Positions 45,110-52,839 of a DNA stretch of 64,000 nt are shown piece after piece. Origin of the DNA: JANNSO01 sp964485395 (GTDB lineage Bacteria; Spirochaetota; Spirochaetia; Treponematales; UBA12059); the NCBI GenBank assembly GCA_964485395.1, contig CAZAJF010000017.1, positions 1 through 64,000 of the forward strand, written 5' to 3'. Positions within the stretch are counted from its first letter, which is position 1; each line of letters begins with the position of its first letter. Made by a program: the position numbers and the translations under genes. The notes below the pieces were generated by a model. It was not told where the DNA came from and did no database searches. It was given only the letters and a program-made list of their open reading frames with translations.

Positions 45110-47128
45110 TTACATGAACATCTTGTGCACGTCCTGCCAGACCGCGGCTTCCTCGTCCTCGGTAAGGGGAGCCTCGTCCTCCCGCCACGCCAGGAGCTCC
45201 TCGGGAATCTCCGAGAGGAACGGGGACGGCGAGCAGTCCACCGGCATGGCGTTACGCCGCCGGCGCCGGCACGCGGTGATGAGGAGCCGTCGGCGCGCGC
45301 GGGTGATGGCCACATAGAACAGCCGCCGTTCCTCCTCCACGTTTCCGTCTCCTTCCTCGAGGGAGCGCGCATGGGGAATGATGCCGTCCTCGCAGCCGGG
45401 AATGAACACCACCTCGAATTCGAGGCCCTTCGCTGCATGTATGGTCATGAGATTGACCTTGCCGCCCTCGTCCTCTTCCTGGTCGTCGCGGGTAATCAGG
45501 GATATTCTGTTAAGCCAGGCGAAGAGTCCCGTATCGAAGTTGTCGGGATCCTTCTCCCAGGTGTCGATGCCCTTCACGAGGCTCTCGACGTTCAAGATCT
45601 TCCACTTGGCGGCTTTTTCGTTATGCAGGTTGTCGGCGACGAGGTAGCCGGAGTAGTCGATGGTCTCCAGGAGCTTGCGCACCTTCACGGCCAGGTTTTT
45701 CTTGCCTCCGAGCAGCTCCTCGCGGAAATATTCCAGCAGGGAGAGGAACGAGTCCATGTCCTGCCGGGAGCGTTCGGGAAAGTCCAGGGTATCGTCGGTC
45801 CTGATGGCCTGCATGGCGGCGCGGAGGCCGCAGCCCCGCTTCTTGGCCACCTCGCTGATCATCTCCACCGAGCGCCTGCCAAGGCCGCGCCTGGGAACGT
45901 TCACGATGCGGATGAGGTTCACGTCGTCCTCGGGATTGGCGATGCAGCGTAAATAGGAAATAACGTCCTTGATTTCCTTGCGCTGAAAAAAGCTCGTGCC
46001 TCCGGTTACCTTGTAGGGAAGGTTCGCCTCCAGGAAGGACTCCTCGATGTGCCGCGTCAGCGCGTTCGTGCGTATGAGTACGCCGAACTGGTCGTAGCGG
46101 AGCTTGTCCTTGAGCTTGATCTCCTTGATGGCCCTGGCGATGAACTCTCCCTCCTCCACTTCCGTCTCCGGCGCGAAAATCTCTATGAGGGCGCCGCCTT
46201 CATTGGGCGTCTTGAGGTTCTTTTCCTTGCGGTTGGTATTGTTGGAGATGACGCTGTTGGCCGCGTCCAGTATCGTGGTGGTGGAGCGGTAGTTTCGGTA
46301 AAGGGTGACTTCCTTGCGGTCCGGCCAGTCTTTCTCGAAGTTGATTATATTCTCGTAGTTGGCGCCGCGCCAGGAATAGATGGACTGGTCGTCGTCGCCC
46401 ACCACGCAGATATTGTCCCGCGAGAGCAGCCGCATGAGCGTGTACTGCTGCAGCGAGGTATCCTGGAATTCGTCGATCATTATATATTTATAATGGTCGC
46501 GGTAGGCTTCGCGTGTCTCGGGGTACAGTTCCAGTATCCGTATGGGCAGGCCGATGAGGTCGTCGAAGTCCACCGCGTTGTACGCCTTGAGCGCCGCCTG
46601 GTACTCCTCGAACACCTTCTCGTACTCGTCGTTGCCGTCCCATTTCTTGCGCCCCGTCTTTACCTCGGAAAAGGCCACGCCCGCCTTGTTCACGTCGAAG
46701 CTCTCCAGCTTGAAGCCCGTTTCCCGGGCGCAGTCCCGTATGAGCTGGGTGCGGTCCGACTCATCATAGATGGAGAAATTATCGCGCCAGCCGAGCCTGG
46801 TGATTTCCTTGCGGAGAACCTTGACGCCGAATGAGTGGAATGTGCTGACGGTAAGGTTTTGCAGCTTCTTGCCGGTGAGCGCCTTAAGCCTGTCGGCCAT
46901 CTCGCGCGCCGCCTTGTTGGTAAAGGTAAGCGCGAGTATCGCCGACTGCGGTACGCCTTTCTCGAGCATGTACGCGGCGCGGAAGGTGATTACCCGCGTC
47001 TTGCCAGAGCCGGCGCCGGCGAGTATGAGGATGGGGCCGTCCATATGGGTGGCGGCGTCGAACTGCTCCGGGTTCAGCTCGGCCTCGTAGTCGAGGTGAA
47101 CCGGATTTTCGTTATATTTTTTTGACAA
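45110..47128 (-). CDS. UvrD/PcrA/Rep-type DNA helicase
   Basis: Superfamily 1A 3'-5' DNA helicase of 672 residues. Motifs in order: Q motif LNPEQFDAAT, Walker A LAGAGSGKT near residue 37, TFTNKAAREM (Ia), YIMIDEFQDTS (II), VVGDDDQSIYSWRGA (III), LYRNYRS (IV), VNLMTIHAAKGLEFEVVFIPG (V), EERRLFYVAITRARRRL (VI). The start is TTG 47128, inside the preceding gene by 17 nt. Acts in repair or fork restart; whether it corresponds to UvrD, PcrA or Rep cannot be decided. Confidence 0.92.
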   Translation of the reverse strand: MSKKYNENPVHLDYEAELNPEQFDAATHMDGPILILAGAGSGKTRVITFRAAYMLEKGVPQSAILALTFTNKAAREMADRLKALTGKKLQNLTVSTFHSFGVKVLRKEITRLGWRDNFSIYDESDRTQLIRDCARETGFKLESFDVNKAGVAFSEVKTGRKKWDGNDEYEKVFEEYQAALKAYNAVDFDDLIGLPIRILELYPETREAYRDHYKYIMIDEFQDTSLQQYTLMRLLSRDNICVVGDDDQSIYSWRGANYENIINFEKDWPDRKEVTLYRNYRSTTTILDAANSVISNNTNRKEKNLKTPNEGGALIEIFAPETEVEEGEFIARAIKEIKLKDKLRYDQFGVLIRTNALTRHIEESFLEANLPYKVTGGTSFFQRKEIKDVISYLRCIANPEDDVNLIRIVNVPRRGLGRRSVEMISEVAKKRGCGLRAAMQAIRTDDTLDFPERSRQDMDSFLSLLEYFREELLGGKKNLAVKVRKLLETIDYSGYLVADNLHNEKAAKWKILNVESLVKGIDTWEKDPDNFDTGLFAWLNRISLITRDDQEEDEGGKVNLMTIHAAKGLEFEVVFIPGCEDGIIPHARSLEEGDGNVEEERRLFYVAITRARRRLLITACRRRRRNAMPVDCSPSPFLSEIPEELLAWREDEAPLTEDEEAAVWQDVHKMFM

Positions 47129-47591
47129 AAATCGACAGCGCCGAAACGCCGAGCCCCACTACCGCCGTAACGACGACGGCCGCGATGAATACTCCCGCGA
47201 TTACCGCCAAAACAGTCTTTTTCCGGTCCATTCCCAGAATCCAGCCTCCAAGCGCCCCGGTCCACGCTCCGGTCATGGGCAAGGGGATGGCGACGAAGAT
47301 CATAAGGCCCCAGTAACCGTATTTCTCGACGCCCGCATGCACTTTAAGGCGTGTCTTGGCGACGAATCGGTCGAAAACGCCGGCATAGAATTTCCATTTA
47401 TAAAGCAGCTTGTGTGCCGTATCCAGAAAGACGAATACGATGAGCGGCACGAGTGCATTGGCTGCGAATCCGATCAGGGCGGCGGTAAAAAGATTGGAAC
47501 CGCGAGCTACGGCGAACGGAATCGCACCGCGCAACTCCGAGATAGGTGCGATGGCAAGCCCCAAGGTAATAAGTAAATCAGTTAGTTTCAT
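47112..47591 (-). CDS. COG2426-type small membrane protein
   Basis: The 159-residue membrane protein belongs to the family annotated as putative small multidrug export proteins (COG2426). It has about four helices: an N-terminal one with PISELRGAIPFAV, then LIGFAANALVPLIVFVFL, then MIFVAIPLPMTGAWTGALGGWILGM, then VIAGVFIAAVVVTAVVGLGV. The motif PLPMTGAWTG is characteristic of the family. Transport activity is not established for most members. ATGA overlap with miaA upstream. Confidence 0.82.
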   Translation of the reverse strand: MKLTDLLITLGLAIAPISELRGAIPFAVARGSNLFTAALIGFAANALVPLIVFVFLDTAHKLLYKWKFYAGVFDRFVAKTRLKVHAGVEKYGYWGLMIFVAIPLPMTGAWTGALGGWILGMDRKKTVLAVIAGVFIAAVVVTAVVGLGVSALSIFVKKI

Positions 47592-48583
47592 GAGAGTGGA
47601 TTATAGCCAAAGAGCCTGTCAGGGGCAAGGTGAGCATCTATCGCGGCGCGTATTTTTTCGGTATCCTCAGGATTAAACCACCGGACGCCTTGCAGGCTGC
47701 GCATAAACGTAAGCTGGCGCTTGGCATAATGCCGGGTATTCAGGGCAATGGCTGCGGCGATGCGCTTATTCCGCTCTGCATCGTCGCGGGAATCCACTTC
47801 GAGGCTCGGTTCGAAGAATTCGGCATAACCTATTCCCTTCATTCCCGGATCGTCGGGAGAATAACCCCGCGCGATCAAGTCGGCGACTTCTTGCGGCAGT
47901 CCGGCTTCCATCATTGCCTTGACGCGCGCGTCGATGCGGGTATACAGCTCGGCGCGGTCCCGGTCGATTCCAATAGCCAGCACATCCCAGCGAGAACGCG
48001 GAGTATCCGGCACCGCGAAGGATGAGAGGGGCTTGCCCGAGCATCGGTAGACTTCAAGCGCCCGCGAAATGCGGTACTGGTCGGCGGGAGCGATGCGCGC
48101 CCAGCTTGCCGGATCTGCCAAAGCCAATTCCGAGCGGAGACGCTCGGGGCCTCCTGCCGCGCAAAGCTCGGCCTGAATCCCAGCCCTGATGCCTGGGTCC
48201 GAAGGAGGCGCTACCGGTAAACCAAGAATAAAAGCTTTGATATAATACGCGGTTCCCCCGGAAATCACCGGTATTCCGCCATTTTCCAGTATTTCCTCGC
48301 AGGCTTCATCCGCGAGTCGCACGAAATCACCTAGAGAAAAACTGTCGCGGGGATCTCGTATATCGATGAGGCGATGGGGAATCGCTGCCAGGGTTTTTGC
48401 GTCAGGTTTAGCCGCGCCGATATCGAGCCCCCGATAGACTTGGATGCTATCCGCGGAAACGACAACGACCGGCCTTGTTACAGGCCGGTCGCTATTCGCA
48501 AAAAGCGCTTCGAGGAGCGCGGTCTTGCCGCAGGCAGTCGGCCCGAACAGGGCCAGCACCTTATTCTTCGAAACGATACTCAA
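47588..48583 (-). CDS. miaA: tRNA dimethylallyltransferase
   Basis: Transfers dimethylallyl from DMAPP to N6 of A37 in tRNAs reading UNN codons. P-loop ALFGPTACGKTALLEALF at the start, VVVSADSIQVYRGLDIGAAKP near residue 45, IPHRLIDIRDP near 75, ISGGTAYYIKAFILG near 115, and RQLTFMRS near the end. About 331 residues. Start is uncertain: TTG 48583 is within rpoZ, while GTG 48559 at the rpoZ stop would give a shorter N-terminus; neither has a strong ribosome site. Its substrate DMAPP is the product of the isoprenoid genes earlier in the window. Confidence 0.9.
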   Translation of the reverse strand: MSIVSKNKVLALFGPTACGKTALLEALFANSDRPVTRPVVVVSADSIQVYRGLDIGAAKPDAKTLAAIPHRLIDIRDPRDSFSLGDFVRLADEACEEILENGGIPVISGGTAYYIKAFILGLPVAPPSDPGIRAGIQAELCAAGGPERLRSELALADPASWARIAPADQYRISRALEVYRCSGKPLSSFAVPDTPRSRWDVLAIGIDRDRAELYTRIDARVKAMMEAGLPQEVADLIARGYSPDDPGMKGIGYAEFFEPSLEVDSRDDAERNKRIAAAIALNTRHYAKRQLTFMRSLQGVRWFNPEDTEKIRAAIDAHLAPDRLFGYNPLS

Positions 48584-48752
48584 CTTGTTTGGTAAAAATC
48601 TGGCGCATGGCAAGCGATACTACTTTGCCATTGTTCTTCTCGACCTCGGGAGTCTTGAGAACGGCTAGCTGATAGGCGCGCCGGTTAACGGCAACGGTGA
48701 ATTCGTAGGCATTTCCGCCGTATTCGATCAGGTCATCCATTGGCATGCTCAT
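48561..48752 (-). CDS. rpoZ: RNA polymerase omega subunit-like protein
   Basis: A 63-residue protein, PMDDLIEYGGNAYEFTVAVNRRA-like at its start, followed by YQLAVLKTPEV and a basic middle with VVSLAMRQIF. The pattern of a helix with AV-x-RRA and a following short acidic end fits omega, which assembles the beta' subunit. ATG 48752 overlaps the zapA stop (ATGA). Small size keeps this below certainty. Confidence 0.68.
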   Translation of the reverse strand: MSMPMDDLIEYGGNAYEFTVAVNRRAYQLAVLKTPEVEKNNGKVVSLAMRQIFTKQVEYRFEE

Positions 48753-49084
48753 TCAGGTCTCCCTATGCTTGTATTGGAATCGCGGAGCGTATCGTCGATT
48801 CGCGCGATGAGCCGATCCGTTATGGAAGACAGTTCGTCTTTCATACCGGAATCCAGGTCTTTGCACAGCGAAGCGTCGAGCCTCTCGCGAAATAATTCAT
48901 CGATAATGTAGATACTGGCCAAAATAGAGGCTTTCAAGGGATCCGACACACGGCTGGAGCTGTGTATCATCGTTATCTTGTTCTGAAAATAGGTAAGCAG
49001 CGACTCGATATAGTCTTTGGTCTCGTCCGTCTGGATGGTAAACGAGGTTCCCAGAATATCGACCCGTACCGTCTCTATCGCCAT
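48749..49084 (-). CDS. zapA: Cell division protein ZapA
   Basis: A 111-residue FtsZ-associated protein. It opens VRVDILGTSFTIQTDE, the ZapA N-terminal beta element, followed by a long helix (YIESLLTYFQNKITMI, LKASILASIYIIDELF) that makes the dimer coiled coil. Binds and bundles FtsZ at midcell in other bacteria. Preceded after 6 nt by a coiled-coil gene, which may be a partner. Confidence 0.87.
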   Translation of the reverse strand: MAIETVRVDILGTSFTIQTDETKDYIESLLTYFQNKITMIHSSSRVSDPLKASILASIYIIDELFRERLDASLCKDLDSGMKDELSSITDRLIARIDDTLRDSNTSIGRPE

Positions 49085-49090
49085 GGCACT

Positions 49091-49513
49091 CTAGAAAAGC
49101 TGCGTTGAATCGAGGGCTGGATCTTCCGATCCCTCATCGCCGTCGCCATCGTCGTCTTCCTGAACCTTTTTTTCTTCCTCTGCGAACATATCGGTATCGG
49201 ATGCCGCTTTTTCCGCAGCCTCCGGATTTTTTTCATGTTCTTCCGCCGTGCGATTAACAGCGGGATGCTCCGAGGCGGCATGAACGACATCCTCGAATTG
49301 ATCCAGTTTTCGCAGAGCTTGTACGATACCTTGCTCGATGCGAACCTGATCCTGCTGGAATTCCTTGACGAGTCCCTCAAGCTCGGCTACGCGTCCTTCG
49401 GCGGCGACAAGACCCGTGCGAAGCTGAGCGTTCTCGTTTTTGAGTGATGCTATTAATGCAACGGCCTTTTCGACGCGCGTTTCAAGGGCGCGAACCTGCT
49501 CAAGGGACACCAT
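49091..49513 (-). CDS. Coiled-coil protein next to ZapA
   Basis: A 140-residue protein. Residues 1-80 form a long coiled coil (LEQVRALETRVEKAVALIASLK, NAQLRTGLVAAEGRVAELEGL-type heptads); the last 60 are acidic and probably disordered (EEEKKVQEDDDGDGDEGSED). No signal or membrane segment. Placed between rplT and zapA, with 2 and 6 nt gaps; it may work with ZapA, as ZapB does in E. coli, but there is no sequence proof. Confidence 0.65.
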   Translation of the reverse strand: MVSLEQVRALETRVEKAVALIASLKNENAQLRTGLVAAEGRVAELEGLVKEFQQDQVRIEQGIVQALRKLDQFEDVVHAASEHPAVNRTAEEHEKNPEAAEKAASDTDMFAEEEKKVQEDDDGDGDEGSEDPALDSTQLF

Positions 49514-49515
49514 GA

Positions 49516-49890
49516 TTACGCCTTGACCGCTTTCTTGGCCAAGCCGGCTTTTGCCTGCTCGACAACTGCCTTGAATGCGTTCGGATCGCGGATGGCCACG
49601 TCGGACAGCATCTTGCGGTCTACGGTGATATTGGCCACGACCAAACCCTCGATGAAGCGGTTATAGGACAGACCCTCGGCGCGGCATGCGGCGTTGATAC
49701 GGGTAATCCACAATCGGCGGAACTGTACTTTCTTGTCGCGACGGTCGCGATAGGCATACATCAGCGACTTGGCTACTGCGTCCTTGGCCGTCTTGTGATT
49801 GGTGGACCTTCGTCCCCTGAAACCTTTGGCTAGTTTTAGTATCTTCTTACGATGATCTTTTCGCCTGGTTCCGTCTACTGCTCTTGGCAT
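49516..49890 (-). CDS. rplT: 50S ribosomal protein L20
   Basis: Binds 23S rRNA early in assembly. 124 residues, the usual length, with the basic start MPRAVDGTRRKDHRKKILKL, GFRGRRSTNHKTAKDAV, YRDRRDKKVQFRRLWITRIN and LSYNRFIEGLV. The downstream part of the infC-rpmI-rplT unit; in other bacteria L20 represses this operon. Confidence 0.97.
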   Translation of the reverse strand: MPRAVDGTRRKDHRKKILKLAKGFRGRRSTNHKTAKDAVAKSLMYAYRDRRDKKVQFRRLWITRINAACRAEGLSYNRFIEGLVVANITVDRKMLSDVAIRDPNAFKAVVEQAKAGLAKKAVKA

Positions 49891-49996
49891 TGTAGTCTCC
49901 TAAAAATTTATGCGCCTGCAAGAATTCGTGTCATCAACGAAAGCCGCGCGGCTGTTTGCAACGTAGTTGCCGTGCAATGTTCCTCAGAAACGGAGA

Positions 49997-50197
49997 TTAT
50001 CCGTAGGGGAGGAGTTTCTTCTTGATTTCATGAACGGGGCCAACACCAACATAGCCGCACTTGCGAAGTTTTCTCTTGCGCTTGGAGCTTTTCTTGGTGA
50101 GGATATGGCGCAGGTTCTGTTTCTTGTACTTCACCTTGCCGTTTGCGGTAAACGAAAATCGCTTAGCCGCGGCACGCTTGGTCTTCATCTTGGGCAT
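49997..50197 (-). CDS. rpmI: 50S ribosomal protein L35
   Basis: 66 residues, MPKMKTKRAAAKRFSFTANG at the start and ILTKKSSKRKRKLRK in the middle, the L35 pattern. ATG 50197 is 13 nt after infC; the frame is open further upstream but overlaps infC. Confidence 0.96.
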   Translation of the reverse strand: MPKMKTKRAAAKRFSFTANGKVKYKKQNLRHILTKKSSKRKRKLRKCGYVGVGPVHEIKKKLLPYG

Positions 50198-50210
50198 GAC
50201 AATCCATCCT

Positions 50211-50810
50211 TCATTCTTGTGTATCGGTCTCGGGTTTTGCCGCGGTTTCGGCTTCTCCCGTTGTCGAGCGTGGTCCTTCGGGTTTCTTGAGGATGACAAC
50301 CTTGGGACTGATAATCATGGACATGGAACGGCCTTCCATAAGGGGAGGCTTTTCCAGCACGTATTGACCATCCAGACGGGAAAGCATGCTTTTAAGCACG
50401 ACTTCGCCCAATTCCGTATGTGCCAACTCGCGGCCCCGGAAACGTACCGTAATCTTGACCTTATCGCCTTCCGCAAGAAAATCCTTGATATGCTTGGACT
50501 TGAAGTCGAGCGCGTTTGCGTCAACCTTTACCTGCATGCGTATTTCCTTGAGCTTTACGATTTTCTGGTGCTTACGATTGTCCTTGAGCTTTTTTTCCTG
50601 CTCAAATTTAAATTTTCCATAGTCGATGATCTTGCATACCGGCGGAACGGATTGCGGGGCAATCTCCACCAGGTCGAGGCCGAGCTCGCGAGCCATGCGC
50701 AATGCCTCAACTGTGGCTACCACGCCCTTCTGCTCTCCGCTGTCATCAATCAACCTTACCTCGCGAACACGAATCTGGTCGTTTGTCCGCAAACTTTTGT
50801 TGTCCGCCAA
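50211..50810 (-). CDS. infC: Translation initiation factor IF-3
   Basis: Controls start-codon choice on the 30S subunit. 199 residues: N-domain with LRTNDQIRVREVRLID, linker, DYGKFKFEQEKK, C-domain with LKEIRMQVKVDANALDFK and VKITVRFRGRE. A 28-residue Pro/Thr/Glu-rich tail follows the usual end. The start is TTG 50810 with GAAGGAGG six nt upstream. infC uses a rare start codon in many bacteria, which makes it sensitive to its own product, so TTG fits. First gene of the operon. Confidence 0.95.
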   Translation of the reverse strand: MADNKSLRTNDQIRVREVRLIDDSGEQKGVVATVEALRMARELGLDLVEIAPQSVPPVCKIIDYGKFKFEQEKKLKDNRKHQKIVKLKEIRMQVKVDANALDFKSKHIKDFLAEGDKVKITVRFRGRELAHTELGEVVLKSMLSRLDGQYVLEKPPLMEGRSMSMIISPKVVILKKPEGPRSTTGEAETAAKPETDTQE

Positions 50811-50853
50811 TGCGCCTCCTTCGGCTCTACCCACAATACGGATAGCGTGGCGT

Positions 50854-50883
50854 ACTATACCACAACTGCATTCCACGAGTCAA
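50854..50883 (-). promoter_or_regulatory. Promoter of the infC operon
   Basis: On the minus strand TTGACT (50883-50878), 18-bp spacer, TATAGT (50859-50854), leaving a leader of roughly 35 nt. Confidence 0.65.
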
Positions 50884-50946
50884 ACGGGTATAAAGTGCAT
50901 AAAAGACCTATTGCGTGGCCGGATACAAGCATGCTAGCGTTTTGTC

Positions 50947-51615
50947 ATGCATATTCTATCTACTTTTGGAACACCCCTGCTTTTTCTGGCAATCTTGTCC
51001 TGGTTTTTCAGTACGGCTGAACGTCCCGCGGCCTGGCGTATATTTTTTCGCGGTGCGCTGATGGCGATTCCGGCGGCGCTTGTCTGGAAACTTTTATCGT
51101 TCACCTATAATCCCGCCTGGGGCTCTTTTCTCTTGGCATTGACCTTTTGCCTGAAATTCTGGCTGATTCCTTACGCTCTGGCGATTGGCAGCTGGTGCAT
51201 ACTTTATGGCTGGTCCAAACTCGATCAAGGCTGCATGAAGCCCCTCTCCTCATTTTTTGCCGGTTTCATGAGTGTTTTCGCGATCGTTTTTACCTTCGGC
51301 CTATGGAAAAACAGCTACGGCGCATGGCTTCTCGCGTTACCGCTCCTAAGCATCTGCACTACCTTTATCATTCCCTTTGCCATAAAGGAACTCGCCTGCG
51401 ACTATATGCCATCCGGAATACGCTGGATACTGGCTATTCTCGGCGTTATGGCAGCCGCGTCCATTACGCTGGCCATGTTTTTCCTGCGGCTCGAATGGTT
51501 GGCGATCGTGTGTACCGCTCTTTTCTGCGGCGGATGCTCATTATTCGTCATAGAACGGTACAAACGCGGCTTACCGGGCATGACGGACGTTCGAACGAGT
51601 TCGTCGCCCGTTTAG
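50947..51615 (+). CDS. Polytopic membrane protein of unknown function
   Basis: The 222-residue protein has about seven hydrophobic segments (for example LLFLAILSWFF, FLLALTFCLKFWLIPYALAIG, FFAGFMSVFAIVFTF, ILAILGVMAAASITLAMFFL). Only short basic loops in between, and a hydrophilic C-terminal tail. I know no family for it. Starts at ATG 50947, divergent from infC. Confidence 0.65.
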   Translation: MHILSTFGTPLLFLAILSWFFSTAERPAAWRIFFRGALMAIPAALVWKLLSFTYNPAWGSFLLALTFCLKFWLIPYALAIGSWCILYGWSKLDQGCMKPLSSFFAGFMSVFAIVFTFGLWKNSYGAWLLALPLLSICTTFIIPFAIKELACDYMPSGIRWILAILGVMAAASITLAMFFLRLEWLAIVCTALFCGGCSLFVIERYKRGLPGMTDVRTSSSPV

Positions 51616-51624
51616 CGGAATCGC

Positions 51625-52104
51625 TTAAAAATCGAGGCGGAGCATTTTCAAGAGCCGCTCGGTTTTTGAAAAATAGAGCCGAATCACACAGCTTTTACCG
51701 TTAACGGGCTTTACATACATGCTTACCATATATTTATCATCGACCCCTTCCGAGAGCGGCTTCCCCGCGATTTTAACGCAGTAGTCGTAGTCGGGATTCT
51801 CGGGAAGCTCAAAATAAACCTGCAGGCAGGAGATGGTAAAATATGCCCACGATAAACTGGCCATGGTAGCGGATTTATTGGAATAAATGAGACTCATGTT
51901 GTCGTAGTAAAAAATTCTTGAGCTTCTGTTTACCGCTTGGTTCTTGAGATTCGGGAAGGAAGGATTCACATCAATTTTTAAAACCATATCCGACGCCGGT
52001 ACGATTTTTGTAAAAGAAAAGGCGTCGAGCAGGGGAATTTTTTCCTGCGAAAACCCCGCAAAGCAGCAAATCAGTGCAAAAACAAGAAAAACATGGGCTC
52101 TCAT
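51625..52104 (-). CDS. Small secreted protein of unknown function
   Basis: The 159-residue protein starts with a signal peptide (HVFLVFALICCFAGFSQ, residues 4-20). The rest is beta-rich (MVLKIDVNPSF, RIFYYDNMSLIYSN, ISCLQVYFELPE, YMVSMYVKPVNGKSCVIRLYF). The cut near FAGFSQ could also be a lipobox variant, but no Cys stands at the right place. Probably periplasmic. Convergent with the membrane protein gene, 9 nt apart. Confidence 0.6.
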   Translation of the reverse strand: MRAHVFLVFALICCFAGFSQEKIPLLDAFSFTKIVPASDMVLKIDVNPSFPNLKNQAVNRSSRIFYYDNMSLIYSNKSATMASLSWAYFTISCLQVYFELPENPDYDYCVKIAGKPLSEGVDDKYMVSMYVKPVNGKSCVIRLYFSKTERLLKMLRLDF

Positions 52105-52230
52105 CGCGCCATCACCTCCATATTACATTAAATCCATGGTATTTTAGAACATCGCAGGTAAGCGGGATTCGGGCCGCCCGTAGGTCATTGGGAAATTGAG
52201 CTTGAGACCAGCAGAGCGCATAGTCGGCAC

Positions 52231-52518
52231 GCTCTTCTGTTCGAGACCCGTTGGTCTCCAATTTAAAAACGCCTCTGGCGTTTTTTGAGACCAGCGAGTC
52301 TCCCCTTCGGTTCTCGACTTCGTGTCTCGAACCTGCGGGCCGCATCAGAGCGCTGTCGCGCGCATCCATGCGCGCTATTCCTCCCGCTGGTCGGCGCGCT
52401 CTTCTGTTCGAGACCCGTTGGTCTCCAATTAAAAACGCCTCTGGCGTTTTTTGAGACCAGCGGGTCTCCCCTTCGGTTCTCGACTTCGTGTCTCGAACCT
52501 GCGGGCCGCATCAGAGCG
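52231..52518. repeat. Tandem 167-bp repeat derived from a tRNA-Arg 3' end
   Basis: Unit 1 is 52231-52397; unit 2 begins at 52398 with only two differences (one T fewer, one A to G) and runs into the assembly gap; a third copy resumes at 52619 and merges into the real tRNA-Arg. Each unit has the tRNA 3' end plus its terminator on the minus strand, and also an inverted copy of the same tRNA end on the plus strand, on the other side of the terminator. A partial copy lies at about 52203-52230. Open frames across the array are by-products of the repeat. Confidence 0.85.
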
Positions 52519-52618
52519 NNNNNNNNNNNNNNNNNNNNNNNNNNNNNNNNNNNNNNNNNNNNNNNNNNNNNNNNNNNNNNNNNNNNNNNNNNNNNNNNNN
52601 NNNNNNNNNNNNNNNNNN
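52519..52618. other. Assembly gap of 100 N
   Basis: Exactly 100 N, the usual filler for a gap of unknown size. It falls inside the tandem repeat, so the true number of units is unknown. Confidence 0.99.
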
Positions 52619-52635
52619 CCCGTTGGTCTCCAATT

Positions 52636-52657
52636 AAAAACGCCTCTGGCGTTTTTT
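52636..52657. terminator. Terminator after tRNA-Arg
   Basis: AAAAACGCC (52636-52644) and GGCGTTTTTT (52648-52657) form a stem with a short TCT loop and T-runs on both strands. It directly follows the tRNA on the minus strand and is repeated in each 167-bp unit. Confidence 0.85.
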
Positions 52658-52730
52658 GAGACCAGCGGGTCTCGAACCCACAACCTGCTGCTTAGAAGGC
52701 AGCTGCTCTATCCTGTTGAGCTATGGTCCC
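52657..52730 (-). tRNA. tRNA-Arg(TCT)
   Basis: Cloverleaf on the minus strand: acceptor GGGACCA with TGGTCTC, D arm GCTCAACAGGATAGAGC, anticodon loop CTTCTAA with anticodon TCT, T loop TTCGAGA. The 3' end merges into the terminator A-run; CCA is not encoded. Confidence 0.92.
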
Positions 52731-52768
52731 TCTGTAACGGAAAATCGTCAGGGAAGACGATGGATGCA

Positions 52769-52797
52769 CTGTAAACCGGGAGCTTCAAAAAAGTCAA
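52769..52797 (-). promoter_or_regulatory. Promoter of tRNA-Arg
   Basis: On the minus strand TTGACT (52797-52792), 17-bp spacer, TTACAG (52774-52769), about 40 nt before the tRNA. The -10 box is weak. Confidence 0.5.
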
Positions 52798-52839
52798 CAT
52801 GGGAACATTGCATACGGGCGCGAGGCAAGATCGCGGCGC

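Noticed and set aside
52231..52657. CRISPR array at the repeats
   Set aside because: Units of 167 bp are joined directly, without unique spacers, and derive from a tRNA end.
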